This document shows, one piece after another, positions 46,994-58,794 of a DNA stretch of 64,000 bases. This stretch comes from Calycina herbarum. Lineage: Eukaryota; Ascomycota; Leotiomycetes; Helotiales; Pezizellaceae. The notes beneath the pieces are model-generated. The model saw only the letters and a program-made list of their open reading frames with translations, was not told the DNA's origin and ran no database searches. Position 1 is the first letter of the stretch. Each line of letters opens with the position of its first letter. The translations under genes were made by a program, and so were the position numbers. The stretch lies in NCBI GenBank assembly GCA_001414485.1, contig LLEY01000029.1, forward strand, positions 372,001 through 436,000. The letters are read 5' to 3'.

Positions 46994-47671
46994 ATGTCTA
47001 CCGAAGAGATCCAAGACCTTGCTACAAGCACCAGACGCATCAACCTCGACCGCAAGCCCCGCCAGGTCTACCATGGCTTCGGCATCTCCGATTTCATCCG
47101 CATGCTGGCCAAGTACTGGTCTCCCAAACCCTTCACCCCCCTCCCTGCTATGTATGTCGCCCTCGTCGAAAAGCAGATCAAGACCCTCCTCCACGAAGAA
47201 ATCCTCATCGAAGCCTCCCACGTCTCCCTCATGACCGAACCTCGCTGGACCAAGTTCTTCGAGAACCTCCGCCGCGACGCCCCTAGAGGCACTAAGATGT
47301 TTAACAAAGTCCTCATCATGAAAATCAGCATCGCCGGCCTCTTTAACACTAAATTTGATGGCCAACATGAGTTTTACGGCACTGTTAAGCCCAACGAGCC
47401 TGGCTGCGAGAGAGTACTTACTCGATTAGTCCCAAAGTGGGTTGAGGAAGGAAAGATTCCATCATGGGCCGATGATTTTGCGAAAATCGTGTTCTTCCTC
47501 GCGGAGATTCCAAATGCAGAGGTTAAGGAGGCTGAGGAAATCGATGATCTCGGCGACATTCTTGCTAAGACGAAGGTGGAGGAGGAAGAAGTCGAGGATG
47601 ACAGCTCTGATGATGATACCTCGGATAGCAATGGCAGCAAATACTACGATGCCACGAGATACTTTTCTTGA
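46994..47671 (+). CDS. Hypothetical protein with acidic C-terminus
   Basis: A single-exon frame of 225 residues with strong coding bias (C-rich third positions in the first half). No signal peptide or membrane segment. Residues 1-180 look like a folded globular domain with several Trp and Pro residues (YHGFGISDFIRMLAKYW, EPRWTKFFENLRRD). Residues 180-215 are an Asp/Glu/Ser tail, and the protein ends YYDATRYFS. I do not recognise the family. It lies between the transposon nest and a small secreted protein gene, a position typical of lineage-specific genes. Confidence 0.72.
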   Translation: MSTEEIQDLATSTRRINLDRKPRQVYHGFGISDFIRMLAKYWSPKPFTPLPAMYVALVEKQIKTLLHEEILIEASHVSLMTEPRWTKFFENLRRDAPRGTKMFNKVLIMKISIAGLFNTKFDGQHEFYGTVKPNEPGCERVLTRLVPKWVEEGKIPSWADDFAKIVFFLAEIPNAEVKEAEEIDDLGDILAKTKVEEEEVEDDSSDDDTSDSNGSKYYDATRYFS

Positions 47672-48027
47672 GAAGCTGGAAATCTCCGGTCTTGGGTTCG
47701 CGTTTTAGCGGGAGCATTGAATTGGGATCAGAAAGCAGCGTACAGATTTCGAGCGGCCCAAATTGGCAATCGTTTTTCTTTTAATTGTAATTGGAATTTC
47801 CAATTTTTGACGCCGAGCTTCGGTCAATGGTTACATCCAACCTTCAGCTACATCATTGCAATTTTGAAGCGTAAAAGCAATGATATTAACACTGACAGTG
47901 CATCTCATCAAAGCTCGCAGTAAAATTAAAGGCTGCGTACGACACTAAAGACGATTCCTTGACCGAGTTGCAAAACACGCGGCCGCCCGCTCTATGTTGT
48001 CTTCTCTACACAACCTTAAGAAGATAT
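47672..48027. other. Convergent intergenic region, no gene seen
   Basis: These 356 bases lie between two converging genes. I see no supported frame, repeat or RNA. Confidence 0.4.
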
Positions 48028-48451
48028 CTAACAAGGCCCACAACTAGCAGTAACCCAAACCCCAGTTTTAGAGCTAAAGCATCCATTCGCCTTAGTCGTC
48101 TGCCGACAATCCTCACTATTACAAAATCGAGGACGCTCTATCGCAAAAGGATTAGAACCAGTATATAATTAGGAGAGGGGCGCTTGCCTTTGAAACTGCG
48201 GCACGTAGGCTCTTCCTCATAATAGGCAGAGAAAGATCCAGCCGGGCCACCACCGCTAATTCCATAAGTATCAGGTCCAAAGGTTGAGCCGAGGAATTCT
48301 TGGCAGTTGAGGTCTGAGTAGCTGGATGAGGATACGTTAGATATTTATACGGATAGGTGAGTATTGTGTGTAGTGCTTACAAGTTGACTTTTACTTTTGC
48401 CTGAATACAGAGTGGTGCGAGGAAGACTACAAGAGTTGTAAAAGAACCCAT
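48028..48451 (-). CDS. Small secreted cysteine-rich protein, effector-like
   Basis: Three exons (48381-48451, 48188-48321, 48028-48137) total 315 bases, giving 104 residues. The N-terminus is a signal peptide (MGSFTTLVVFLAPLCIQA), and the mature part starts KVKVNFYSDLNCQEF. Seven cysteines lie in the mature chain; the end reads TASCGPC. Intron 1 is GT-AG (59 bp). Intron 2 is 50 bp and has a GC donor (AAAG|GCAAGC), a CTAAT branch motif and an AG acceptor; using it extends the protein into a third, Cys-rich exon with a clean stop. Such short Cys-rich secreted proteins are common fungal effectors or apoplastic proteins, but no family is recognised. The gene lies about 2 kb from the transposon nest. 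Confidence 0.72.
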
Positions 48452-49955
48452 TTTGATAGAGTGCGCGTGGATCGTGTTTTGGTAGATTTGAAAAATTATT
48501 GAAATTACTTTGAAGTAGAAAAGAATGTGTGGAATAGAATTAATGAAAGTGTTTTGGATAGTCAAAGAATGAGGTACCAGATTCGAGATACGTCAATGTA
48601 TTTATACTCTCATCACATGTAGTATAGTACGTAAATCGGTATGGAATTCTGTCAGTGTAGTACCTTATGCTTCTCCTGAAATTAGCCCCCCCCCCTTCTG
48701 ATGCAGAAAACTACGCGCTGGTAACTTAGGATGAAGATCCTTTCGCAAACTTGGACAAGTAAAATGGCGTCATCTGTAACTTGGTGTATTCCAAACACAT
48801 GCTGAGCTTACTGTATGGGAGTGAGTTATTGGTTGTATGTACGACAGCTTATCTTGGCGAGAGGAGGCTGAATTATGGAATTATAATCTGTACCTAGACT
48901 TGAATTTTCATTTGGATATATCCTTGTAAATGCTTCCTCCTGTCGTATAATATTATTTTACGTGAAAATTGGGAGGGGGGGGGAGATGAAACATGAAGGC
49001 GGGTTGGAAAAAGTTTGGAACTGGGGAATTCAGATAGGAAAAAGTGTCATGTTCTTGAGATTAATAGGTCTTGAAAAGGGAGAATGGCAGAAAACAGCTT
49101 AAATCAGATGGTTCCGAGAACGTGACTTTTGTAAGAGTATCCAAGGAGAGAGACTCGGAGAAATAAAATAAAGATTGACATGTAGAGAGATAGAAGAAAC
49201 CTCCAGAGGAAGTCCTAATATCAATCCAGGCAGCAGATGAAACAAACTCGGGATTTTGAAGAGCCTCAATGCGCTGTTGGGATTCAGACCGGATGCATAC
49301 TAAGTGAAGCAAAGAAATATCAAAGAGATCGTGTCCACCACCTGAAAAAGTCCGCTGCTTGCTATGATTCAAAAATATCTAGGAAACTCAAACTGAAAAC
49401 GTACTAATTAAAAGAACAGAGATCATGCCATAGTTTAGCATACAACTGAATCTTAGCCCACGTATCCAGGAAACTCAAATCAAACATACGAAAAAGTGCA
49501 GGATAATCCAGGTAGAACGAATCTCATTAGCCCAAGCCTCTCCATATCCTAATTTACTTTTCCCGGACTCCGTCGTAAAATTTTGTTATTCAAAGTGTAC
49601 GCCAAGCGAATGCAGCTTTCTGGCACGCCCATAACTTTCCTCCACCCTTTCCTTCATCCAAAGCACCCCAAACTCGAAACAAAATGAAAGAATTCACCAA
49701 GAGCTTCCGGCGAAACTCTCGCAGCAGTTCGAGGAAGAAGGAACAAGACGCCACACAAAACACGAGCACTCTGACACTCTCGTGTACTCCGTAGTCAAAC
49801 GAAAAAGCAGAGCTTCCACAAGAAACACTCCCCATACGAATCATGAATCTTCATTAATTTACCATCTCGCTACCAACTAACTGACTGTGCCAGTCCCAAT
49901 TCCCAATCACGCCCCAAAAACCCCGGGTATCCCAAACTCTCCCCAAAACCCATCA
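48452..49955. other. Intergenic region, no gene seen
   Basis: This 1.5-kb stretch holds the promoter of the small secreted protein gene and the 3' side of the next gene. It contains homopolymer runs (C at about 48688, G at about 48975). Frames at 49061-49372 and 49590-49844 lack domain, signal or splice support. Confidence 0.4.
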
Positions 49956-52439
49956 TTACACCAATGTCCACGCACCAACGCCCCCAAAACCCATAGCCAC
50001 CTTCCCCTTTTTATTCAAATACTCCCGTCTACTAACACCCCTCGCATCCTTCCCACTAATCGTCGTGACCGCATAACAACTAACCACCTGTCCCGGCGCG
50101 CCCAAATCCTTGGCCCTGACATCTGCCCACCACCAATGATCGTTATTCTCGAACGCGACGTAGTCCTCTTTCCTTCCATCCACGCCGTTGATTTTTAAGA
50201 TCATGGGGTAAGGTTTCCCTTTACCGTTCTTGACGTGATCCCAATGCTCGCACACTTTTCCGAACTGGAAGCGGACTGTCTCGCCGGAATTGACTCTGAT
50301 ATGTTTTGCGGCGGGAGAAAAGGAGGTAGCAGATAGACCGTGGTCCTCAACGGAGCCAAAGAGCTGGAGAGGTTCTTGGCCTGTAGGGCCGCGGATGTAG
50401 GATTCCCAGGTGGGGACAGACCCATCGCTGCGATAGAAATGTCGTTTGTCTTGTGGGAAATGTTTCAGTCCGAAATCGTCGTTCGACATTGTAAAGTATG
50501 AGGGAGTGAAATCCTTGTTGAAGACTTGGTTGTTTACGTTTCCGGCGCCCCAACATGGGTCGAGGAGTTTCCATTTCCCGTTGTCGATTCGAACGGCGTT
50601 CCATGCGTGGCCGTCGGGCTTGCATGGTGGGACTGGATCACCTGGGCCCAGAGCTGAGTAGCCTGTGATAAGAGGGTTAGTGTTTGCAAGAAGCGGAATA
50701 AAATGATTTGGAGAGGAAAACATACCATAACCCTTCCCATGCCCCGTAACCATCACAGCCTCCAAGCCAGCCTTCAAAGCAATAGCCACGAAAACACCAG
50801 CGTACCCACCACAAACTGCCAAACCAGAAGAAATATTGTCCTTCGGTTCCACATGCTTAACGTTGTTTCCAAAGAAAGCTTTAGTGTCGTAGGCAATATT
50901 GTGGTGAAGCCAAGTGAAAATAGCTCTCGCTTTATCTGTATGCGACCGGAAAGGACCACAAAGTACTCGTGCCAGATACGAGGTGGAATCTTCATTTCGA
51001 GGGAGAGAATGACGAGGATGTTGCGAAGCAACTGTGTCTGGACCTGAAAAGTCCCGGCATAACAGACATCCCGAGGATGGGGCTTCAGCGGGATCTGGAC
51101 GCTCTTGCACCGCTCTGATATCATTTCTTGTTGGTTTCGACTTCAAATTGATAGGTGGAGGAACTCCAGACGACTGTGGTATTGAGGCCGCATCCGAGGC
51201 GTAGATCCTAGATTTCTTTTCCAGAAATTGTGTCAAGCCCTCTAGAGAAAGCATAAATGGACATTCCTGCGGAGTCTCGCTATGACCATCGAAATACATC
51301 AATGTAGGGTATTGTTGCAGATTGAACCTCGTCATGAAGGATTCATACTTCCCAACATCCAATCTCGCAATAGTCAATCGATCAGAGGCAAACGCAAAAT
51401 TCTGGCCGAGTTCTTTCCATATTGGCTCTAACTCGTCACAAGATTTACAGAAAGTCGCGTACATGTCGATGAATGTTGGCTTCCCGGACATAACGACACT
51501 TTCGAAACTTCGATCATCGAGTTCTACTACCGCAGGTCCTGCAGGTCTGGTATAGCGGGGTGCTGGTCTTGGAGCTGGGTTTGGTGTCTCTCCTCCGGCG
51601 TTCTGGCCAAAGCCCATTGTTAAAGCAGACCGTGTGGTAGCAGGCGGAGGCAGTCTTCTTTGGGGCTGTTGAGGTGGGGACTGATCTCTTAAATTGTTTC
51701 TTGAAGGCATCTTAGGTGGTCCAGTGGGTCTAGGTGGCATTTTGGGGCCTTGATCACGATCAACTGGCGGAGGGCCTCTCAAAGGTACATCTGGAGAGGA
51801 TTTTACAGTTTGCATAGGCACTTTTGTACGGGCTTCCTCTTCCGCTTTTCGTTTTGCTTGTTCGCGTAGAGAAGGGGGCAATGGCGGGAGTTTCGCCTGG
51901 TCCAAGGCTGGTGGAAGTTTTCTCCCCGAGTCTGTAGAAGAATTACTCGACGCAGTCTGTCCTAACGACAACCCTGAAATCGTAGAGCTGTACGACATGG
52001 TGGACGCATTTGAACCCCTCCTAACCATTTGTGTGGAACCCTTTCGTGCTGGGAGCGAAGGCGAGGTTTCTTTACGTGTTGGTAGAGGTGGAGGCCCTCG
52101 TCGGGCGGGCAGAGGAGGGGATTGGACATTGGTGATGCGCAATTGAGGGTTGTCTCGCTCAACTGGCGGGGGAGGCAATATGGAACCACCTCCCATTAAG
52201 CCGTTTGGCAGATTATTGGGCGCTTTCGTAACAGATGAGCCGTAAGAGGCAATTGGAGGGTTATTCGTCGTCTGCGGTCTCGAGGGAAGGGCAGGTCTAG
52301 CTGGTGGGGGAGGGGGAGGGGGTCGTTTTCCAGAGGGCTGAGGTTGCGATCCGCCTATACTCTTCGCAACACCTTGCTTGTTCAAGGCTGCGATACGCGC
52401 AGAGAGCGAGGTGAACTGGGGTTCTTCGACGTCCGCCAT
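49956..52439 (-). CDS. Proline-rich, thioredoxin-like and transglutaminase-like multidomain protein
   Basis: The open frame is 827 residues, but an in-frame 63-bp intron (50663-50725; donor GTATGT, branch CTAAC, acceptor ACAG) is probably removed, giving 806 residues from 50726-52439 and 49956-50662. Residues 1-300 are disordered and Pro-rich with SH3-ligand-like PPPPPP and PPLPxR motifs. Residues about 300-405 form a thioredoxin-like domain with a CKSC active-site-like motif (FIDMYATFCKSC). Residues about 455-650 form a transglutaminase/protease-like domain: Cys in GLAVCGGYAG, His in GHAWNAV and Asp in LLDPCWG, the complete papain-like triad. The C-terminal 150 residues look beta-rich. Transglutaminase-like proteins with Pro-rich or SH3 regions, such as yeast Cyk3, act at the cytokinetic ring; a cytokinesis or cell-cortex role here is inference. 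Confidence 0.85.
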   Translation of the reverse strand: MADVEEPQFTSLSARIAALNKQGVAKSIGGSQPQPSGKRPPPPPPPARPALPSRPQTTNNPPIASYGSSVTKAPNNLPNGLMGGGSILPPPPVERDNPQLRITNVQSPPLPARRGPPPLPTRKETSPSLPARKGSTQMVRRGSNASTMSYSSTISGLSLGQTASSNSSTDSGRKLPPALDQAKLPPLPPSLREQAKRKAEEEARTKVPMQTVKSSPDVPLRGPPPVDRDQGPKMPPRPTGPPKMPSRNNLRDQSPPQQPQRRLPPPATTRSALTMGFGQNAGGETPNPAPRPAPRYTRPAGPAVVELDDRSFESVVMSGKPTFIDMYATFCKSCDELEPIWKELGQNFAFASDRLTIARLDVGKYESFMTRFNLQQYPTLMYFDGHSETPQECPFMLSLEGLTQFLEKKSRIYASDAASIPQSSGVPPPINLKSKPTRNDIRAVQERPDPAEAPSSGCLLCRDFSGPDTVASQHPRHSLPRNEDSTSYLARVLCGPFRSHTDKARAIFTWLHHNIAYDTKAFFGNNVKHVEPKDNISSGLAVCGGYAGVFVAIALKAGLEAVMVTGHGKGYGMFSSPNHFIPLLANTNPLITGYSALGPGDPVPPCKPDGHAWNAVRIDNGKWKLLDPCWGAGNVNNQVFNKDFTPSYFTMSNDDFGLKHFPQDKRHFYRSDGSVPTWESYIRGPTGQEPLQLFGSVEDHGLSATSFSPAAKHIRVNSGETVRFQFGKVCEHWDHVKNGKGKPYPMILKINGVDGRKEDYVAFENNDHWWWADVRAKDLGAPGQVVSCYAVTTISGKDARGVSRREYLNKKGKVAMGFGGVGAWTLV

Positions 52440-54273
52440 GGTGTATTGAAGGAATTCGAATTAAATACTCGAGTCGCGAGGCAGTGGAGGGGAATAACGC
52501 GACCGGTTGACCTCGATCGTGAATAGTGTACGTATGTTGACGGCGATGGCAGAACGTCGCGCTGTGAAAAACGAATGGAATAATATTAAACAGGACAGAA
52601 AAGAAAAGAAAGGATTCAGACGACAGGAGACATCGAGTATGATATGTTGGTCCTCATTTGGCAATGATGATATAAAACAGCGCGAAGGAAGTGGCGGGGT
52701 ATTTAGGTTATTAGCACAATGCCAATGAGGTTGAAGTGAGAAGAGGCTGTGTTGGGAAGCTGTGCCGCAACCTAACTCCAACATTTTAGGCAGGTCTCCC
52801 CACCGTAAAGAGCTATTTCCAGCCTAGAAATACCTAGAAATCGCTTTTAGAGATGCTTCTAGCAGTGTATTGCACCACGAGGCTTGTATGACTCCCTAAA
52901 AGCCTTGGGGGCCTGCGGGTGCCTGAATTTCCCAACACCCGGAGGTTCAGCCCCCAATCACATCGTCATAAAATAGACGGCATTCCCAAAATTCGATACA
53001 TTGTCAGTCATACGAGAATTGAAACTCCAATATCACGACAAGCTTGAATTAAAATCGACAACTGGAAAAGCTTCAATCCCAACAGCTCAGCATTTAAGGT
53101 TATACTTCACAGCTACTCCCGAAAAACAATTTAATTAAACTTCATAGGGGTCGAGAGCTCTTCAACAATGTTTTTCTTCAACACCACCACCCTTTCTTGA
53201 AGATAGTTCCGTATACTCAGTATCGCAAGTCAAGCAAGAAGTATAGCTCGATGACAGTTCTGAATAGCTTCAAATCTCCCCCCTTTCCCCTCAACACACT
53301 CATCCAAGTACACTCCCAAAGAATCAGAAACTCTCATCCCAAGACCCCTAAACCCCTCACCTCCTTCTCCACCTCATTGACAACACATCAACCCACCTGC
53401 ACAACACCAACACACCCGCATCTCCAGACCGCCTCTCTCAATCCCCTCAACCCCCACACCTCTGCCCTCTTACATCACAACCCCCCAATCAAGATCCAAT
53501 CAATATCCAATCAATCCTCCTTTCGTTGCACATCGCAAACCTACCAACAAATCAACCCCTGAGCCCAGTCCAAGAACCGCATGTCGATCACACATCGACA
53601 ATTTTGTTGCACTTCGCCCTCGGTACGCACGCGAGGTCCCCTCATTTTTTTCGAAAATGGACCATCCCAGACAATCGAGCATCGCTACCCAACCGAGGTG
53701 TGAGACAAGAAATGAGAGTCAAAGCGAAGATGTAATTGGTTCACTCACAGATCGCCAGTAAGTTCAAGGTACAGGGCGTAAACACCGGAAATGATGAGTT
53801 CTTCATCTTGATTCGATCGACAAGTAAGGGTCAGCTAGGTTCAGCTAGGTTCAGGTGATTTTTTCTGTTATTATCATCATTCTCATGCAAGGGAAACTAT
53901 GTAATGGATTCCATTTTTGTACGTGCCTCCACTCGAGAAACGAGAGAAAAACACATCCGTGAAAAGAAATGCTATCGATCGCATCATCGTGCCATATCCC
54001 TTCCTTTGTGTCAAGCACTCCCATTTCATTTCTCTCAGCCCTGCCATGCCATAGATAGTACTGTCCATCCCATCACATTCCATATCTCCCATCTCGCATC
54101 TCAGGTATCAACAATAAAAATTCGCTCATTCGCGCGCTCGCTGATGGGGAAAAAAGAAAGAACTCCATGCATCATCCATCCGTCCATCCGTGGGAAGAGC
54201 AAGACCTTTGTTATTCCCAAATAAACACCTTGAACCCCGCCGTCATGGCTTCCAGAACCGAATGTCAATTTTA
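52440..54273. other. Intergenic region, no gene seen
   Basis: It contains the promoter of the transglutaminase-like gene and the 3' side of the F-box gene. The part 53265-53570 is strongly C-rich and G-poor on the plus strand and gives spurious Pro/Thr/Ser-rich frames. TCAGCTAGGT is repeated twice in tandem at about 53831-53850. Confidence 0.4.
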
Positions 54274-57200
54274 TTACAGCCGCCCACCAACGACATCCTT
54301 CTCGAAGATTCGCACGTCCGGCACATCGCAGAAACGAACTCCCTCAATGGTTTCAACTCTCAATCCGAGCTGACCAACTATCGGTCCAGCGTTGGCATCC
54401 TCTTCCTCGTCAGAACTCAATTGCCAGTCGTCATTGCCTGCCATACTGATAGCAGAAGGACCGGCATTGCTGACAGCCCCGCCATCCGGCCAAGTGCCAC
54501 TTGGTCCCAACACCATTTCCGCGAGGGCTTTGACGTTGTTGGCATCCTTTTCCTTTGCCTTTGCCTTGCCTTTGCCTTTGCGATCAAAGATCTTCTTCAT
54601 GGGCTTTTCTTTCGATCGGCGAACCAGGCGCTCCACGTTTTGATCAAGGGCGAGGTACTCGAGCTTCATTTGTGGATTTTGCGACACCGTATCAATGAGG
54701 AATTTTCCAAAGTTATTCCTAACCCATGTACATTGATCTTCTTGGCGAAAGTAGTTGGTGTGCAAGGCACGAAGCGAAGTCATTCCTGACACAAATTGGA
54801 GAAATGTGTGCTACATAATATTAGCAGGCAATTCACAATGGGGAATTTAACTACATACCACTACTTTGAGGCCAAAGGTTACAGACAACTCCTCCAATTC
54901 CGTCGCCTGCTGGCATAACATCATCGTGGCCTTGACATTCAGATCCCAGTCGGGACTGGCGTCATATCTAATCATCAACACCTTCAGTGAGCCTATGTGC
55001 TTTCTGAGGGCTTTTCGAATATGTTCAATCGACACCGTTGTCTTGGCTGCTGTGCTCTCGACTCGTCCCTTTTGCTTCTCCAATAACAACAATTCGGTCA
55101 CACTATCAAGGGCGTGGATAAACGCCAAGAATGGTAAAGTGACATTGTCGGTGTAAATCTTATTCAGTGGTAATGGAGAGATTGCGTTCTCTTTAGCAAG
55201 ATGGGTCCAGAAATGAACTTGTGGCCCGACATTCAAAAGGGTAATGTTTTGCAAAACATTCAGGTCAACCCCACGAGAGAGTATTTGCGACTTGATAGGG
55301 ATGAGGTAAATGGCAAGAGTGGTCAGGTTGAGTCCTCTGGTGTTACGCACATATTCGCTCATTTTTCCAGATGACTTCAAAGCAATCTCAGAACGTGCCT
55401 CAATCTCAGCTTCATCCACCTGCATGTTGAGTTCCTCCATACTGCGTGTCAAGTCCATAACTTTGTCAGAAACCTTCTTGAATGCAGCTTCGCTATCGGC
55501 CAGGACTTGATAATCAACGCTTGTAGGCTCGATATTCTTCATCTTCTCTCTCAATTCATTCATTTGGGTTTTGAGTGAAGTAGCTTCTTCCTTGATTTTT
55601 GTATGAGTCGCCCGAAGATTCGTGGACTGTTCAAGGAGGCTTACAGACTGCGCAAGAAGAGCTTGCTGGGGCTTCAAGTTGCTTCCAGCTTTGTTTTCCG
55701 CAGATGGCTCTTCTGATGCTTCGATATCCTTGGGCTTTTCTTCTTTTGCTTCGCTGGGCTCTGTCGGCTCGATCGAGCTCTCGGTCGGTTCCTCGCTATC
55801 TTCATTCTCGCCGGCAGTGGAATCAATTTCAGCTGCGAGGTCATCCGCTTCTGGTGCCTCAATATCAATATCTTCGGGGTTCGCCACTCCTGGGTCGGCG
55901 TTGATAGTCTTTTGCTCCTTGACTGGTTCATCGAAAAGACCAGGACCATCTCCGGAAGCTCCCCCGCTCATGAGTACATCTTCGCCGTCAACACTGGTCG
56001 TGGAGGTGGCAGGAGTAGGCTTTGAACTGCTTCCGTCACTCACAGCTTGAGGAGTTTTGCCCTTGCCAATGTTTTCCATATATATCTGCGCTGCTTGCTC
56101 AATCATTTCCAAGACAATTTTTGCCTCGGATGTAACATCGCTGCCAGCCTCGACATGTGTCATCAGCTTTTTTGCAATAGGCGCAAGATTTTCAATGAAT
56201 CTCAATTTCGGGTCCTTTTCATTTTTGGCTTTTACTTCAGAAGACTCGATCTTGACTGTGGTTGGAAGTAATTTTGATCGTTTGGCAGTCGAGATACCGA
56301 AAATCTTTTGCAAAACTTCCTCCTGCCTTTTCTTCTCCTCCTGTGCCTTGGCTATCTTCGATTGGCCAACCTCAGAAGTTGACTGCATTCCTGGATTTAC
56401 GGGTCCCAAGGGAATGATCTGCCCAAATTCATCTTCCGCCTCGGAGTCGTCATCAGAATGAACAGTTTCAGGTGGTGGTTTCCGTGATTTATTCGCCAGA
56501 CTTTCAGAGAAGGATAATTTGAGTGTGTCAAGGGTCGATGAAGAATTTCGAATACATGCTCGTAGCTCACTTATATAGTCAAGTGTATCCATGTCCAAAA
56601 TCTCCAATGTCTTCAGGTTCTTGAACCCAGACAATGTTGGTGGTGATTTCTTCAGAGCGGGTAGCAATGCTTTTGTGGTTTGGCTGTGCGACTTTGCTGC
56701 ATATTTGTTGCCCAGCGCAAAGGAGTTTGAGCTGCTAGATGGATAATGCAGACTGGATGCGCCATGGTGGCTATGAGGAGGGGGGCCAAAGCCCGTGGGA
56801 ATCATTGGAGGAGGTGGTGGGAGATGCATCGGAACAGGGTTACTGACAACCTGACCAGCGCTTGAGGCCGAAATGGCTGGCGGGCCTTGATACGTCGAAT
56901 GGCCTGGCTGCATACGAAGGTGGAGATGCTGAAGAGCGCGAATCTGGTGCAATGCTTTGAAGACCGGCCGGGTTAATTCAATCCGAATATCCCATCTGTA
57001 TGAAATATCAGTATCCAGGAAATTTTCGTTTTGCTTGGGGCAAACTTACATGAAGGTTTCCAAACATCGGGCCTTGCGCAACATCAAGAGAAAGAGGGTA
57101 TTCATAAATCTTCCAGAGCTAGAGTCGTTCATATAAATTCTGTATGCGCGCTCGCCCTTTTCTCCTCCGGATAAAGGCTCCAGAATGACCTCTCTCAAGT

Positions 57201-57792
57201 ATTGTGCATAATCATATTCGCTTGACACAAAGGTCTCCAGGCCGGATGCCAATACATCGAAGGAGGAATCGTTGGCTGTATCGTCGTCATCGGGGAACAC
57301 AATATTGAAAATTCGATAAAGCTCTTCGGCGGCGAGGTCTCTAAAGTGCTTGGAGACAAGAGAGAGCGCAATGAGATCGGTGGTATCAGTCTGGCGGATG
57401 AGGTGTTAGTACTCAAGCTCACAAGCACAAGCACAAGCATGCCCCCACCGGTTCAGCCTTGAGGGCAGAGCGGCGCATCAGACCAATTGACTTACATGCT
57501 GAAAGATCTCCTTCTGCGTCTCTGCGGGCAGATCCAGTATCGTGAGCTGCTTCATGGTGGATTTAGCGGTAGAGCTATGTTCGGTTGATGGGGGTGTTGA
57601 TGGGGTGGATGGAGCTGGAGCTGGAGCTGGAGCCTTGGATGCTGGGGTGCCAGTAGAGCTCCAGTTGTTGTTTGTTGCTGTAATCGGCTCAAGCCCCATC
57701 ATTCGCATGGCACGGCGCCAAACGTCATCTGGGTGCAGTTTCTTGACGGGTGTGACTCCTCTCCCTCTGGTTGATCTAGGCAGAGCTGGCAT
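54274..57792 (-). CDS. Large F-box protein with leucine-rich segments and coiled coil
   Basis: Four exons (57496-57792, 57050-57390, 54859-56995, 54274-54810) total 3,312 bases, giving 1,103 residues. After a basic start and an Ala/Pro-rich linker, an F-box lies at about residues 83-130 (LTILDLPAETQKEIFQH..TDLIALSLVSKHFRDLA), split by the first intron. F-boxes bind Skp1 in SCF ubiquitin ligases, with the rest of the chain choosing the substrate. Leucine-rich-like strands follow (LKTLEILDMD, TLDTLKLSF), then an acidic Glu/Pro/Ser region with basic patches (about residues 430-600), a heptad-rich coiled coil (about 600-700), and a second leucine-rich-like part (IEHIRKALRKHIGSLKVLMI, ATELEELSVTFGLK). 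The last exon has a Lys-rich KGKGKAKAKEK patch. It shares an intergenic region of about 1 kb with the divergent gene at 58795. Confidence 0.83.
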
Positions 57793-58794
57793 GGTGAACA
57801 AGTGAGCTAGGTGTGGAGGCGAACATGTCAATCTGTAGAGTTGTTGCTGCGCTGGGGCTGCTGCATTTCGTGCCGCGTGGGGTGAATCGGTTGCTTGGCA
57901 TGTGGGGGAGACCCCTGTCAGCTAAGCTCCCTTTCAGCCCCAACTCCCCAACTCCCCAACTATAACCTGGAAGATACCTAGTTACAGCTTCAGCTTCAGC
58001 TTTGAGCCTTCCTTCTACTGAATTCCCTCATGCAAATTGTTGCAACAGGGGGAACCCTTATATGTAAACAGTAAAGCACAAACATTGTTAGATTCGACTT
58101 TTTCTATTTCCCTACTCTTTAACGGCACTTGGAACTTTAAACATCAATGCCAAAGTTATAATTACAAAGTTACTTAGATACAACCTGAAATTAGAAGCAG
58201 CTTTCAGTTTTCACAGTAAAAGAGCCCTAGTCATTGGTTCTAGGCAACTAAGCTTAGCATCGCTCCTTGTTTCCCATGGATTTTGTTTTAGGCGAGCACA
58301 AAACAGTGTATCATTTCAAAAGGTTTCACCTTTGATCTTTCTATTTCTGATCACTACTCTTTTCAATCACCTTTTGTTGCACAGCAGAATTTAAGTAACG
58401 TAGCGGTAGAGAACTTCAACGAATATTTAAGGTGTATGAAGACAACAAGCGATCATGAAGGTGAACATTATATTGAATAGTTTAGAACAACAAGAACAAC
58501 AAGAACAATTATAAGACCCAGAGTGCTAGGGTCTGGTTAGAAATTGACACTTTATGTCTATTGAGATAATTAAACCAATTATTCTAGTATTTCTGGGTGT
58601 AAGATTACACAGAAAGATGAGCTAAGTTGAACTGAACCTTCACCAGTGAATCCGAAGTGATTAGTTCAGCAAGCAACGAGCAACGTGACCCACATCGGTT
58701 GCACTTTCCGCGTATTCCAGAAGAATTTTTTTTTCTATCATGAACACCCAACGGATCTCTAGAGATTTGCCCTCTCTGTCTCCTCCACAACACC
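57793..58794. promoter_or_regulatory. Divergent promoter region of about 1 kb
   Basis: It lies between the start of the minus-strand F-box gene and the plus-strand gene at 58795, so it should carry both promoters. It contains pyrimidine tracts, a GCTTCA tandem (about 57985-58000) and an ACAACAAGA tandem (about 58488-58510). No specific binding site is claimed. Confidence 0.45.

Noticed and set aside
46979..47368. 129-residue minus-strand frame
   Set aside because: Antisense of the 46994 gene; the plus strand has the better start context, coding bias and full-length frame.
53265..53570. Pro/Thr/Ser-rich plus-strand frame
   Set aside because: The DNA is strongly C-rich and G-poor, which gives Pro/Thr/Ser codons in several phases; no signal peptide, splice sites or family.
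54190..54789. 199-residue plus-strand frame
   Set aside because: Antisense to the last exon of the F-box gene, which has correct splice phase and domain continuity.
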